Below are positions 15,885 to 25,248 of a DNA stretch of 64,000 nt, in pieces. A model generated the notes under the pieces. The model ran no database searches and was not told the origin of the DNA. It was given only the letters and a program-made list of their open reading frames with translations. Origin of the DNA: an uncultured Johnsonella sp. (lineage in GTDB: Bacteria; Bacillota; Clostridia; Lachnospirales; Lachnospiraceae); contig CAAFUL010000042.1 of assembly GCA_900766185.1 (NCBI GenBank), forward strand, positions 1-64,000. The letters are read 5' to 3'. The translations under genes and the position numbers were made by a program. Each line of letters starts with the position of its first letter. Position 1 is the stretch's first letter.

Positions 15885-18800
15885 ATGGAAAATGAACAAA
15901 TACACAGACAAACATCTGATGAAATGCAAAAGGCTGCTTATGAATATAATGAAATAAATTACAAGTATGATGCTTTTATAAGTTATAGACATGTAGAGCC
16001 GGATCAAAGCATAGCCAAGCAGATACATCAGATGATAGAAACATTTAAGCCTCCTAAGGAGTTTTATAAAAACGGTAAAAAACCTACATTTAGGATATTT
16101 AGAGATAGGGAGGAGCTTGCTGCCAGAGATCTTAGTGCATCAATAAAAGAGGCACTGGCAACAAGTAGGTATCTTATTGTCCTATGCTCAAAGAGGACAC
16201 CTTTGTCGGAATGGTGTCAAAAAGAGGTGGAGATATTTAAAAGCCTGCATGGAGATGAGAGGATAATACCTGTATTGATAGAAGGAGAACCTGATGAAGC
16301 TTTTTCACAGCCACTTAAGGAACTTAAAAATAAAGATAATGAAAGCTTGCAGGATATATTGGCAGCGGATATAAGACCTGATGAGGTATTGAAAAAGGAT
16401 TTTGTCGGATACGAGCAGCTGCAAAATAATAATAGGCAAAAACTAAAAGAGCTTACCAAGCAGTCCTTAAATATATTAAAAACCGAAAAATACAGAATAA
16501 TGGCAACGATTCTGGGTTGCAGTTTCGGAGATCTTAAGCAAAGGGATAAGGAAAGAAAAAACAGACTTATTTTGAGTATTTTATCCTTGTCCGGAGCGAT
16601 ATTTTTAATATTCGGCTTATTTATGGCAAATGCTTATCAAAAGGCGGAGCTGGCAAGGCGGGAGGCGGTACAGTCCAATGCAAGAATATTGATGAAAACC
16701 GCCAAGGATTTTTTGAAAGAGGGTGATTATATAAAGGCGGTGCTGGTAGCCGAGGAGGCTATAAAACCCATAAATAAGGAAACTAAAGATTATGAGACTT
16801 TGAACGCCGACAAACTGTCTATACTTAATGCTACTGTATACCATAATGGAGCATCTACTCTTACTGCAATATCTACTAAAAACAAATTTACATTTATGTC
16901 TTTAAGTGCTGATGAAAAATATGTAGCTTACGGTCTTGAAAATAATGATACTGCTATAGCAAGCGTGGAAAACGGAGAGGTTTTAAAGAGATTTTCAGGG
17001 CATAGTCAACAAGTTAAATTTGTGGATTTTTCAAAAGACGGCAAATACTTGGCATCATCTTCATTTGACAGTACCTGCATCATATATGATTTGGAAAAAG
17101 GAGAGGAAAAGGTAAAACTCGAAATAGAGGGTATACCGATGCTTACTCAATTCTCAGAGGATGATTCCAAATTGTTTTATGTGACATACGCTAATGATGA
17201 TACCTGCTTTTATGTATATGATACCAAAACATGGCAAAAAGAAGGAGAATTTGTAATTAACGAAAGGGTAAGGTATGCCGATATAAAACAAGACGGTAGT
17301 GAGGTACTTACAGTTTTATATTCAAATAAAGAAGAGCAACTTACTAGAAGAAGCCTAAAGGACGGCAGTATAATAGAAGTTATACCGAGGTTAAAAGCCG
17401 ACGGTATAGATGGGACAGAATATGACAGACCATATAAAGCGGCAAATTATTCTAATGATGATAAAAGTATAATATTGCTTACGGATGCCGAGATGGTAAA
17501 GGTCTCACTTGAAGATAAAAAAGAGATATTTAAGAAAGAGATGTATATTAATGCAGATGATTCAAAAGTAATGTCGGAAAGTGATAATGGTGAAAAAATC
17601 GCAATAAAAGCAAATGCCAATATATATCTTGTAGATGGAAATAGCGGTGAAATAACTGATGAGTTATATTTTTCAGATCTAAACATGAAGTATTTTACCT
17701 ACAACTATAATACCAATACTGTAGTGGGATTTGGAGAAAACGGTAAGTATTCAATATGGAAAGACAAGTTCATGGTGGAAGACAATTTAAGTTATGGTGG
17801 AGGTGTGCCTATAGAATTTATATTTCTAAAGGATGGAAGCAAGATAATTGCAAACTCACATGAAAGTCAGACAATAAAGATAATTGACTTAAAATCAAGA
17901 GTCTTATCCGAGCCTATATATGCGAGAATAATGGGGGAATCCAATAATTTTTCATATATGTTACTATTTGATGGAAATAATTTTTTGATTTCAGATGATA
18001 ACGGAAAGACAAGTAAAAAAATCACACCTAAGGGTGCAACAAGCTATGGTTCCATGTCGGCTGCAAGGTATAATAAAATATCAAATGACGGTAAGTATTA
18101 TGCATACTTGAGTATGGAGGAAGGGGATACGGCAAAATTAAAGCCGGTATTAAAATTATATGGTATTCAAGATGATGCAGATAATAGGGTATTCATAAAT
18201 ACAACTTTATCATCAATTACTTTCACTGATGATTCAAAACAGATACTTTTGCTGGACAATATAGACGGACTTAAAATATATGATACAAGAGATTTAACAC
18301 AGGTAAAAAGTTACAGCAATATAAAGGATGACTCAGGAGATGTAAAATTATCAAAAGATTCAAAAATCCTTGTAATAAACAGATTTGCAGGTATAGCATC
18401 AGTCTATGATCTTGAAAGCGGTGAGCATATAGACGATATCCCCGGAGAAGTTATAAGTGTTCAAAACGAAGGTGATGAAATAAAATTAAAGGGTATACAA
18501 AATAACACCGCCTTTAGCTGGAGCAGTAAGGAAGGTTTAAGCACATGGGAAATGGATGAGGAATGCAGTCAGACAGCACTTAGTTTTGAGGATGTAAATT
18601 TATACAATGAAAATGTAGACATATTGATGATGATAAGAAATAACGAGACTGACAGGAAATGTTATGTAGTTGATTTTTCAACAGGCAGACTGATGATGAC
18701 ACTTAATACCTCAGTTAAAGACTACAATGTCAACGGATATATTTCCCCTGACGGAAAACTCATAGCCATAGATCAAAATTATAGTGCCCAATACGATAAA

Positions 18801-18947
18801 GAAAGTTTGAGCTCAACATACCATATAATATCCACTGTATACAAGGTACTAAATGAAGAAGAGGTATCGAAAGAAGTAGAAGAGATCATATCGGGCAGGA
18901 CGCTGTCACAAGAAGAAAAAGTACAAATAGGTATAAGTGCCGAGTAA
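15885..18947 (+). CDS. TIR domain-TM-beta-propeller protein
   Basis: A 1020-residue protein. The N-terminal TIR domain (about 26-160) has YDAFISYRHVEPD, RIFRDREEL and WCQKEVE with the presumed catalytic Glu E114, the arrangement of NAD-cleaving TIR domains. One TM helix lies at about residues 227-250 (LILSILSLSGAIFLIFGLF). A long C-terminal part follows with WD40-like beta-propeller repeats, clearest at FSGHSQQVKFVDFSKDGKYLASSS. The TIR domain faces the opposite side of the membrane from the propeller. Bacterial TIR proteins are commonly defence effectors that consume NAD or make signal nucleotides. Pairing with the RCK-RyR membrane protein suggests a two-gene defence or stress module; function untested. 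Confidence 0.85.
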   Translation: MENEQIHRQTSDEMQKAAYEYNEINYKYDAFISYRHVEPDQSIAKQIHQMIETFKPPKEFYKNGKKPTFRIFRDREELAARDLSASIKEALATSRYLIVLCSKRTPLSEWCQKEVEIFKSLHGDERIIPVLIEGEPDEAFSQPLKELKNKDNESLQDILAADIRPDEVLKKDFVGYEQLQNNNRQKLKELTKQSLNILKTEKYRIMATILGCSFGDLKQRDKERKNRLILSILSLSGAIFLIFGLFMANAYQKAELARREAVQSNARILMKTAKDFLKEGDYIKAVLVAEEAIKPINKETKDYETLNADKLSILNATVYHNGASTLTAISTKNKFTFMSLSADEKYVAYGLENNDTAIASVENGEVLKRFSGHSQQVKFVDFSKDGKYLASSSFDSTCIIYDLEKGEEKVKLEIEGIPMLTQFSEDDSKLFYVTYANDDTCFYVYDTKTWQKEGEFVINERVRYADIKQDGSEVLTVLYSNKEEQLTRRSLKDGSIIEVIPRLKADGIDGTEYDRPYKAANYSNDDKSIILLTDAEMVKVSLEDKKEIFKKEMYINADDSKVMSESDNGEKIAIKANANIYLVDGNSGEITDELYFSDLNMKYFTYNYNTNTVVGFGENGKYSIWKDKFMVEDNLSYGGGVPIEFIFLKDGSKIIANSHESQTIKIIDLKSRVLSEPIYARIMGESNNFSYMLLFDGNNFLISDDNGKTSKKITPKGATSYGSMSAARYNKISNDGKYYAYLSMEEGDTAKLKPVLKLYGIQDDADNRVFINTTLSSITFTDDSKQILLLDNIDGLKIYDTRDLTQVKSYSNIKDDSGDVKLSKDSKILVINRFAGIASVYDLESGEHIDDIPGEVISVQNEGDEIKLKGIQNNTAFSWSSKEGLSTWEMDEECSQTALSFEDVNLYNENVDILMMIRNNETDRKCYVVDFSTGRLMMTLNTSVKDYNVNGYISPDGKLIAIDQNYSAQYDKESLSSTYHIISTVYKVLNEEEVSKEVEEIISGRTLSQEEKVQIGISAE

Positions 18948-19070
18948 TAAAGGCAAACAAAGGATATTAAATGTGTTGCCCTTATATTAATAAGTGAATA
19001 TAATATAAAAGTAATAAATTATATATTTTTAAAATAAACTTATTAGATTGATATACGAGAGAGGAAGACT

Positions 19071-19733
19071 ATGACAGTACAGACACATTTAATAGCCACG
19101 ACAACTTCCTATGCTGTTTTTGCATACCTGTATAGGAAAGGAATCAATATACCCGTTATAGGTAGCGAACCGCTAACCATCTATCCCTTACTGGGCATTC
19201 CGACAGCCGTTGTCGGCTCTATGCTGCCCGATGTGGATATTGAAAATTCAAGAGTAAGTAAAAAGTTTCCGTTTGTATCACCGTTTTTAAAACATAGGGG
19301 AATCACGCATACCTTAGTCTTTGTGGCAACTTGCTACCTTTCAATGGCAGTAAATTATTCACTTAATACAAAGCTTATCATATCGGCTATATTTGGATTA
19401 ATATTCGGTATTTTAACACTTAAGGGCAGATTTGCATTATTAAAAACCTTGGCAGTTGCAGGCATTTTTGCAGCACTGTCATATTCCGGAGAAGAGGTAC
19501 TGCCCTCCTTACTCTTCGGTATGGGATTTGGCTGGCTGTTTCACATAGTAGAAGATATGTTTAATAAAAAAGGTTGCCCCATACTGTGGCCTCTTACAAA
19601 TAAAAAACTGCATTTGCCGCTGGGACCTTTTCTTGTAAAGACAAGAACTTGGCAGGAGGCAGTATTCCTTATTATATGGGAAGGGGTAAATGCAGCTATC
19701 TTATTAATATATATGAATGTGCTTAGGTTCTGA
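19071..19733 (+). CDS. YdjM-like membrane-bound metal-dependent hydrolase
   Basis: A 220-residue integral membrane protein of the YdjM/DUF457 family. Conserved metal-ligand motifs are the N-terminal TH (VQTHLIATT), SMLPDVDIENS and HRGITHTLVF, plus HIVEDMF in a later segment, between four or five hydrophobic helices. The family is predicted to be a membrane metal-dependent hydrolase linked to phospholipid or envelope functions; the substrate is unknown. GAGAGGAAG precedes the ATG, and a terminator follows. Confidence 0.85.
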   Translation: MTVQTHLIATTTSYAVFAYLYRKGINIPVIGSEPLTIYPLLGIPTAVVGSMLPDVDIENSRVSKKFPFVSPFLKHRGITHTLVFVATCYLSMAVNYSLNTKLIISAIFGLIFGILTLKGRFALLKTLAVAGIFAALSYSGEEVLPSLLFGMGFGWLFHIVEDMFNKKGCPILWPLTNKKLHLPLGPFLVKTRTWQEAVFLIIWEGVNAAILLIYMNVLRF

Positions 19734-19746
19734 TTTTGATTTTTAT

Positions 19747-19793
19747 GAAAAAATGAGAAGATTCACAATACAGTGGATATCTTCTCATTTTTT
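19747..19793 (+). terminator. Rho-independent terminator
   Basis: AAAAAATGAGAAGAT pairs with ATCTTCTCATTTTTTT. Confidence 0.85.
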
Positions 19794-19891
19794 TATGGTA
19801 ATTTATATGAGTTGTTTTATTTCAGTTATGGTTCAGGTAGTTTAGATAAATGTTCTTAAGCGGCTTTTACTTCAAAAAAGTTTTTCTGACA

Positions 19892-20983
19892 TTAGCCAAG
19901 CTTCATATCCCCTTCCTTTACCCAGCCTATTTTCCTTAAAAACATATTTATCAAAGGACAAATAATTGCAGGCAGTACAAAAGAAATGAGTATAAGACCT
20001 GCCCAGTCAAATGTGCTGATAGAAAGTTTACTGCCCTCGGAAATATTTTTGACCCAACCGGAGTAAACACCTATTTGACCTACCAGTCCGCAAGTACCCA
20101 TACCTGAAGAAACCGCAGCTCCATCCATGCGAAGCTTAAAAAAGCAGGTTGCCAAAGGTCCGGTAATTATAGAGGTTAGACAAGGAGCTATCCAGATGCG
20201 AGGATTTTTAACAATATTTCCCATCTGTAACATAGAAGTACCTATGCCCTGTGATATAAGCCCCGACCATTTGTTTTCAGGAAAGGACATAACCGCAAAT
20301 CCTATCATTTGTGCGCAGCAGCCGGCTACCGCAGCACCTCCGGCAAGTCCTGTAAGACCTAAAGCGGCACAGATGGCAGCAGAAGATATGGGAAGAGTAA
20401 GTGCCATTCCGACAAGTAAAGATATGAGTATACCCATTAAAAACGGTTGCAGCTCGGTAGCCCACATAATTACATCTCCAAGCTTCATCGCTGCTTTTCC
20501 TATAGCAGGTGCCCACCATGCTGAAAGCAGTACTCCTAATGCAATTGTAACCAAAGGAGTTATCAAGATGTCAACCTTTGTTTCTTTAGAGACCGCCTTT
20601 CCGACCTCAGCGGCGATAACCGCAATAAAAAGAACTGCCAAAGGTCCTCCCGCACCTCCAAGAGCATTGGAGGCAAATCCCACCGTTATCAAAGAAAAAA
20701 GTACAAGCGGCGGGCAGTGAAGTGCATAACCTATGGCAACAGCCATAGCAGGACCGCTTACTGCACCGGCAAGCCCTCCGACAGTATAATCAACACCGGC
20801 AATAGTTGCCACCGGTGAACTTAAAAAGCCTATATGAAATTGAGTTCCTATAGTATTGATTATAGTACCTATCAAAAGAGAACAAAAAAGTCCCTGAGCC
20901 ATAGCTCCAAGTGCATCAATACCGTAACGCTTGGCAGATATCTCAATATCTTTGCGTTTTAAAAATGCTTGTATAGATTCCAT
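19892..20983 (-). CDS. PfoR-like PTS IIC-type membrane protein
   Basis: A 363-residue polytopic membrane protein (about nine or ten hydrophobic segments) of the PTS_EIIC_2/PfoR family. The segment RYGIDALGAMAQGLFCSLLIGTI and the Gly-rich GGAGGPLAVLF and PISSAAICAALGLTGLAGGAAVAG stretches are characteristic. Relatives are annotated as putative sugar PTS IIC or toxin-regulator homologues. No IIA/IIB partner lies nearby, so transport through the PTS is unproven. A GGGGGG-type ribosome binding site precedes the ATG. It is monocistronic. Confidence 0.8.
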   Translation of the reverse strand: MESIQAFLKRKDIEISAKRYGIDALGAMAQGLFCSLLIGTIINTIGTQFHIGFLSSPVATIAGVDYTVGGLAGAVSGPAMAVAIGYALHCPPLVLFSLITVGFASNALGGAGGPLAVLFIAVIAAEVGKAVSKETKVDILITPLVTIALGVLLSAWWAPAIGKAAMKLGDVIMWATELQPFLMGILISLLVGMALTLPISSAAICAALGLTGLAGGAAVAGCCAQMIGFAVMSFPENKWSGLISQGIGTSMLQMGNIVKNPRIWIAPCLTSIITGPLATCFFKLRMDGAAVSSGMGTCGLVGQIGVYSGWVKNISEGSKLSISTFDWAGLILISFVLPAIICPLINMFLRKIGWVKEGDMKLG

Positions 20984-21080
20984 TATTTTTCCCCCCTAGT
21001 CAAACTTATAAGCAAATTTCAGAGATAGTATATAAAACTGTATTATAGGCTGTCAAGATAGGTAAGATGTAGAAAATTCT

Positions 21081-21148
21081 TAATTTGTTAGTTTAAGTAT
21101 TGATTTTTTAATATAATGACCATATTTTGACTGTGGAAGTTTGAGTTA
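21081..21148 (+). repeat. 68-bp AT-rich direct repeat, copy 2
   Basis: Second copy of the repeat at 161-228, in the same orientation, with several substitutions and small indels. It lies in the spacer between the divergent PfoR-like and TraX-like genes. Confidence 0.6.
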
Positions 21149-21294
21149 TGTAAAATATATGCGATAAAAAAATAAATATTAATAACGAAAAAGCCTGAAG
21201 GTGACAGAAATGTCACTTTTTGTTATCTATATAGATTTTTCAAGAATAAGTTTTCTTGTATTATTGACTCATGAAAAAGAGAGAGGTGAATGAT

Positions 21295-22044
21295 ATGAAA
21301 TTTGGATTTAACAGAAAGCAATTAAAAGACATAGCACTGGCATTCATGGTGCTTGATAATGCATATCTTAGATTTTTTAATGTAATCAGCAGTGTAGCAC
21401 ATCTGATTACAAGGTTTGTAGCGCCATTATTTGCATGGCTGATGGTAGACGGTTTTTTTCATACCGGGTCAAAAAAGAAATATTGTATGAGACTTTGGAT
21501 ATCAGCAGTATTGATGCAGATTGGAAATGAGTTATCATTTGCGATTTGGAAAGAGGGAGGAATTAGCGATAATATATTTTTAACCTTGGCATTCGGCTTT
21601 ACAAGTATTTGGCTTTTTGATATGGCAAAAGAAGCTATCGGAAAGAAGAAAATACTATTTAATATTTCGGCAATTTTTATAACTTTTATTGCACTGGCTA
21701 TAAGTATTATACCACTTCCGATTGGCAGGGGAATAATACTTGAAGGCGGCATTGAGCTTATTCCTTTTATTTTGATTGCATATTTTTGTCATAACAGTAA
21801 GTGGAAACAGACTGTTTTAATCGGATTATACAGTATATTCCTGTTTTTCCTTTCCGGCGGATTTGAACTGTTTTCACAGGGATTTGATATGTTCTGTGTA
21901 AACTCGGATTGGATGAGCTTTACGGTGCTTCCTTTTATATTCCTATACAACAATGAGGAAGGAAGAAGGGGTGGCAAATGGTTCTTTTATATATTTTATC
22001 CGCTGCATCTTTGGATAATAGCAATTCTTGGAAACATACTTTAA
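21295..22044 (+). CDS. TraX-family membrane protein
   Basis: A 249-residue polytopic membrane protein of the TraX/acyltransferase-3-like family. It starts KQLKDIALAFMVLDN, contains RFVAPLFAWLMVDGFFHT and ends with FYIFYPLHLWIIAIL, the pattern that places a conserved Asp in the first helix and PLH in the last. Plasmid TraX acetylates pilin; chromosomal copies in Firmicutes have no assigned role. I choose the ATG at 21295 because AGAGAGGTGA precedes it; an ATG eight codons earlier overlaps that SD. Confidence 0.85.
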   Translation: MKFGFNRKQLKDIALAFMVLDNAYLRFFNVISSVAHLITRFVAPLFAWLMVDGFFHTGSKKKYCMRLWISAVLMQIGNELSFAIWKEGGISDNIFLTLAFGFTSIWLFDMAKEAIGKKKILFNISAIFITFIALAISIIPLPIGRGIILEGGIELIPFILIAYFCHNSKWKQTVLIGLYSIFLFFLSGGFELFSQGFDMFCVNSDWMSFTVLPFIFLYNNEEGRRGGKWFFYIFYPLHLWIIAILGNIL

Positions 22045-22165
22045 TGTAAAAGCTTGACACATTAAAAGCTTATAAATATGGAGTTTTTAAATTCACTGTG
22101 CTATTATAATATCTGTTGTGTTCCAAGTAAGCTTAAATATTTAGTAGGACATACGGGGAGGAAAT

Positions 22166-23806
22166 GTGGATTTAAGTTATATTAAACCGAATATTTTTAC
22201 AACACTTAAAAATTATAAGGGCGAGCAGTTTGTTAAGGATATTATTTCAGGAATAATAGTTGCAATTATTGCTATGCCCTTATCTATTGCACTTGCTATT
22301 GCCTCAGGTGTAAATCCCGAGCAGGGGCTTTATACAGCAGTGATTGCCGGATTTTTCATCTCATTTTTGGGAGGAAGCTCGGTTCAGATCGGAGGACCTA
22401 CAGCGGCATTTGTTATAATAATCTATGGCATAGTAGCGGAGTATGGAGTGGCAGGTCTTACAGTTGCAACAATTATGGCAGGGCTGATGCTTATTGCTAT
22501 GGGGGCTTTAAGACTTGGAGATTTTATAAAGTTTATACCAAAAACAATAACTGTAGGTTTTACATTCGGAATTGCTGTAAGCATAGTAGTAGGGCAAATA
22601 AAAGACTTCTTCGGACTCCGGATGACATCGGTACCGGCTGAATTTATAGAAAAGCTTTTAGCTCTTGGAAAAAATTTCCATACACTTTCACTACCTACGG
22701 TTATGGTAGGTGCTTTGGCTTTATTGATTCAAATATTTTGGCATAAAGTATCTAAAAAGATTCCGGGTTCTTTGATTGCAATCATCGTTACAACAGCCAT
22801 TGTGAAGTTTGGAAATCTTGAGGTCAAGACTATAGGGGATCTGTATACGATAAAAGCCGGACTGCCGGAATTTACATTACCTCAGGTAACTCCTGATTTG
22901 ATTTCTCAGATGATATCACCGGCATTTACCATAGCGATACTTGCGGCAATAGAGTCACTTTTATCCTGTGTAGTTTCTGACGGAATGACGGGCAGTCATC
23001 ATAATCCTAACGCAGAGCTTATCGGACAGGGAGTCGGGAATATAATGTCGGCACTTTTTGGAGGAATACCTGCCACAGGCGCCATTGCCAGAACCGCCGC
23101 CAATGTTAAAAATGGCGGACGCACACCTGTAGCCGGAATGGTTCATGCACTTACCCTGCTTTTAATATTAGTTTTTCTTATGCCGTATGCATCATTGATT
23201 CCTATGAGCTGTTTGGCAGCTATTCTTATTATGGTCGGTTACAATATGAGCGGATGGAAAACGGTAGTTCATATAATAAAGACGGCACCCAAAAGTGATA
23301 TAGCGGTTCTTTTGATTACCCTGTTTTTGACAGTATTATTTGACCTTGTATTGGCTATCAAATTCGGTATGATACTTGCTGCATTTCTTTTCCTAAAGCG
23401 TATGTCGGATATTGCCAATATACGCCAATGGGTTGATAAGTCCGAGGCAGATGGTGAGAGGGGTGAACTTAAATCGGTTCCGAGTAATGCCTTGGTATAT
23501 GAGATTTTCGGGGCGCTTTTCTTCGGAGCGGTTGGTGATTTATTTGAGATAGCTCATGAAGAAGGGAAGAATGTACTTATCCTGCGTATGAGAAATGTAC
23601 CGGCAATGGATATATCAGGTTTGGAAGCCTTGGAAGAAGTACTTGAATTTTGCAAAAAAAGAGGCATTACTCTAATATTATCCCATGTAAATGAGCAGCC
23701 GATGAAGGTTATGGAAAAGTCCGGATTTATTGAAAAACTGGGCAAAGAAAATTTATGCGAGAGTATAGATAAATCGCTTGAAAGGGCGGAAAGCTTGAAA
23801 AAATAA
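22166..23806 (+). CDS. SulP-family anion transporter with STAS domain
   Basis: A 546-residue membrane transporter. The SulP core has DIISGIIVAIIAMPLSIALAIASGV, the SSVQIGGPTAAF substrate-site loop and the GGIPATGAIARTAANV motif, then about 12 hydrophobic segments. A C-terminal STAS domain (about 430-540) follows, with RMRNVPAMDISGLEALEEV. It probably exchanges or imports sulfate, bicarbonate or another anion; the substrate is undetermined. It starts with GTG at 22166 after GGGGAGGA; the ATG two bases earlier is out of frame. Flanked by a terminator. Confidence 0.93.
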   Translation: MDLSYIKPNIFTTLKNYKGEQFVKDIISGIIVAIIAMPLSIALAIASGVNPEQGLYTAVIAGFFISFLGGSSVQIGGPTAAFVIIIYGIVAEYGVAGLTVATIMAGLMLIAMGALRLGDFIKFIPKTITVGFTFGIAVSIVVGQIKDFFGLRMTSVPAEFIEKLLALGKNFHTLSLPTVMVGALALLIQIFWHKVSKKIPGSLIAIIVTTAIVKFGNLEVKTIGDLYTIKAGLPEFTLPQVTPDLISQMISPAFTIAILAAIESLLSCVVSDGMTGSHHNPNAELIGQGVGNIMSALFGGIPATGAIARTAANVKNGGRTPVAGMVHALTLLLILVFLMPYASLIPMSCLAAILIMVGYNMSGWKTVVHIIKTAPKSDIAVLLITLFLTVLFDLVLAIKFGMILAAFLFLKRMSDIANIRQWVDKSEADGERGELKSVPSNALVYEIFGALFFGAVGDLFEIAHEEGKNVLILRMRNVPAMDISGLEALEEVLEFCKKRGITLILSHVNEQPMKVMEKSGFIEKLGKENLCESIDKSLERAESLKK

Positions 23807-23807
23807 C

Positions 23808-23857
23808 TAAAAACTCTTTAATCGGATATTAAGTTTTTGCTTAAAGAGTTTTTGTTT
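23808..23857 (+). terminator. Terminator of the SulP gene
   Basis: AAAAACTCTTTAA pairs with TTAAAGAGTTTTT, followed by T-rich sequence. Confidence 0.85.
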
Positions 23858-23905
23858 TAAGTTAACTTTTCACTTCATTATGTTAAGAAATACTCTAAAA
23901 GTCAC

Positions 23906-23935
23906 TTGACAAGCCTTCTAAAGCAAGTATATAAT
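23906..23935 (+). promoter_or_regulatory. rplM: Promoter of the rplM-rpsI operon
   Basis: Consensus TTGACA (23906-23911), 18-base spacer, TATAAT (23930-23935). Confidence 0.8.
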
Positions 23936-23944
23936 ATATCGGAG

Positions 23945-24120
23945 TGTCAGAGATGACTTATTTTTTATGCCCACTTTTAAAGTGAGCTGTCGGCAGCCTT
24001 AGTATCTGCCGGCTATGGGTTAAACCCGTTTATATTAGCGATTGATGCTTATTCCAATGCCCCGGAAAGCATTTGTCTATAAAATAAATTATTTAATTAA
24101 GTATTGATTGATATTGTAAT
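23945..24120 (+). ncRNA. Long structured 5' leader, probable L13 ribosomal leader
   Basis: The transcript has an untranslated leader of about 180 bases. Hairpins are CACTTT/AAAGTG (23972-23984) and GTCGGCAG/CTGCCGGC (23989-24013). A leader bound by L13 for autoregulation is known upstream of rplM-rpsI in Firmicutes. I assign it by position and structure, not by covariance search. Confidence 0.5.
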
Positions 24121-24128
24121 GGAGGACT

Positions 24129-24566
24129 ATGATGAATACATTTATGGCTAATCCTGATAAGCTCGACAGAAAATGGTATGTTGTTGATGCTACAGGTTGC
24201 ACTTTAGGACGCCTTTCATCAGAGGTGGCAAGTGTATTAAGAGGCAAGAATAAGACTTGTTTTACACCACATGTTGACTGTGGAGATTATGTGATTGTTG
24301 TTAATGCTGATAAGATAAAGGTTAGCGGTAAGAAACTGGATCAGAAGATTTATTATCATCATTCAGATTATGTAGGCGGTATGAAGGAAACTACATTAAA
24401 GGAACTTTTAGCTAAGAAGCCTGAAAGAGTTATAGAATTTGCTGTTAAGGGTATGCTGCCAAAGGGACCGCTTGGAAGAAAAATGTATACAAAGCTTCAT
24501 GTATATGCAGGTCCTGAACATAATCACGCAGCTCAGAAACCGGAAGTTATGACTATAAAGGGTTAA
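24129..24566 (+). CDS. rplM: 50S ribosomal protein L13
   Basis: A 145-residue protein, full length for L13. It has RKWYVVDATGCTLGRLSSEVASVLRGK, DYVIVVNADKIKVSGKK and AVKGMLPKGPLGRKMYTKLHVYAG. It assembles into the large ribosomal subunit. GGAGG precedes the ATG; the second ATG codon is an equally possible start. rpsI follows 27 bases downstream, the near-universal bacterial arrangement. Confidence 0.98.
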   Translation: MMNTFMANPDKLDRKWYVVDATGCTLGRLSSEVASVLRGKNKTCFTPHVDCGDYVIVVNADKIKVSGKKLDQKIYYHHSDYVGGMKETTLKELLAKKPERVIEFAVKGMLPKGPLGRKMYTKLHVYAGPEHNHAAQKPEVMTIKG

Positions 24567-24593
24567 TGAGAGGTAGAAAAGGAGAGTAAATCA

Positions 24594-24986
24594 ATGGCTA
24601 ATGATAAATTTTACGGAACTGGAAGAAGAAAAAAATCTATAGCTAGAGTATATCTTGTACCTGGTAACGGTAAGATTACTATAAATAAAAGAGATATAGA
24701 TAACTATTTGGGATTGGAAACACTTAAAGTAGTTGTGCGTCAGCCTTTAACAGCTACAGATACACTTAATAAGTTTGATGTACTTGTAAATGTGCATGGT
24801 GGCGGATTTACAGGACAGGCAGGTGCTATAAGACATGGTATAGCAAGAGCTTTATTGAAAGCTGATGCTGAGTACAGACCGACTCTTAAGAAGGCAGGAT
24901 ATCTCACAAGAGATCCTAGAATGAAAGAGCGTAAGAAATACGGTCTTAAGTCAGCTCGTAGAGCACCACAGTTCTCAAAGAGATAA
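24594..24986 (+). CDS. rpsI: 30S ribosomal protein S9
   Basis: A 130-residue protein, complete. It has FYGTGRRKKSIARVYLVPG, QAGAIRHGIARALL and the basic C-terminal tail ending FSKR that reaches the P-site tRNA. Co-transcribed with rplM. AGGAGA ribosome binding site. A strong terminator follows. Confidence 0.98.
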   Translation: MANDKFYGTGRRKKSIARVYLVPGNGKITINKRDIDNYLGLETLKVVVRQPLTATDTLNKFDVLVNVHGGGFTGQAGAIRHGIARALLKADAEYRPTLKKAGYLTRDPRMKERKKYGLKSARRAPQFSKR

Positions 24987-25005
24987 TCAGAATATACAGA
25001 ATATG

Positions 25006-25043
25006 GAAAACCGCAGAAATTCGATGTTTCTGCGGTTTTTTTG
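25006..25043 (+). terminator. Terminator of the rplM-rpsI operon
   Basis: AAAACCGCAGAAA pairs with TTTCTGCGGTTTT, then more T. This marks the left border of the accessory island. Confidence 0.92.
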
Positions 25044-25178
25044 TATAGAAGTTTGATATCGTGTTTTAGTGAAGGCTTATATGATAGCTATTTGAACTAA
25101 ATATGAATTTTTATACATAATTAACTCAACCTATGAGATTGATTGTGAAAGAGATAAGGGATAGGAGTAGCATTAGCC

Positions 25179-25230
25179 TTGAAATATTTTTTGAGATGTG
25201 TTATCATTATTTCGTAAAAAACGAAATAAT
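25179..25230 (+). promoter_or_regulatory. Promoter and palindromic operator of the OLD-like ATPase gene
   Basis: TTGAAA (25179-25184), 17 bases, TATCAT (25202-25207). Overlapping the start of transcription is a perfect 10-bp inverted repeat, ATTATTTCGT-AAAAA-ACGAAATAAT (25206-25230). It could be a repressor site or an RNA hairpin. The ribosome binding site follows directly. Confidence 0.6.
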
Positions 25231-25248
25231 ACAAAGAAAGGCTATAAA

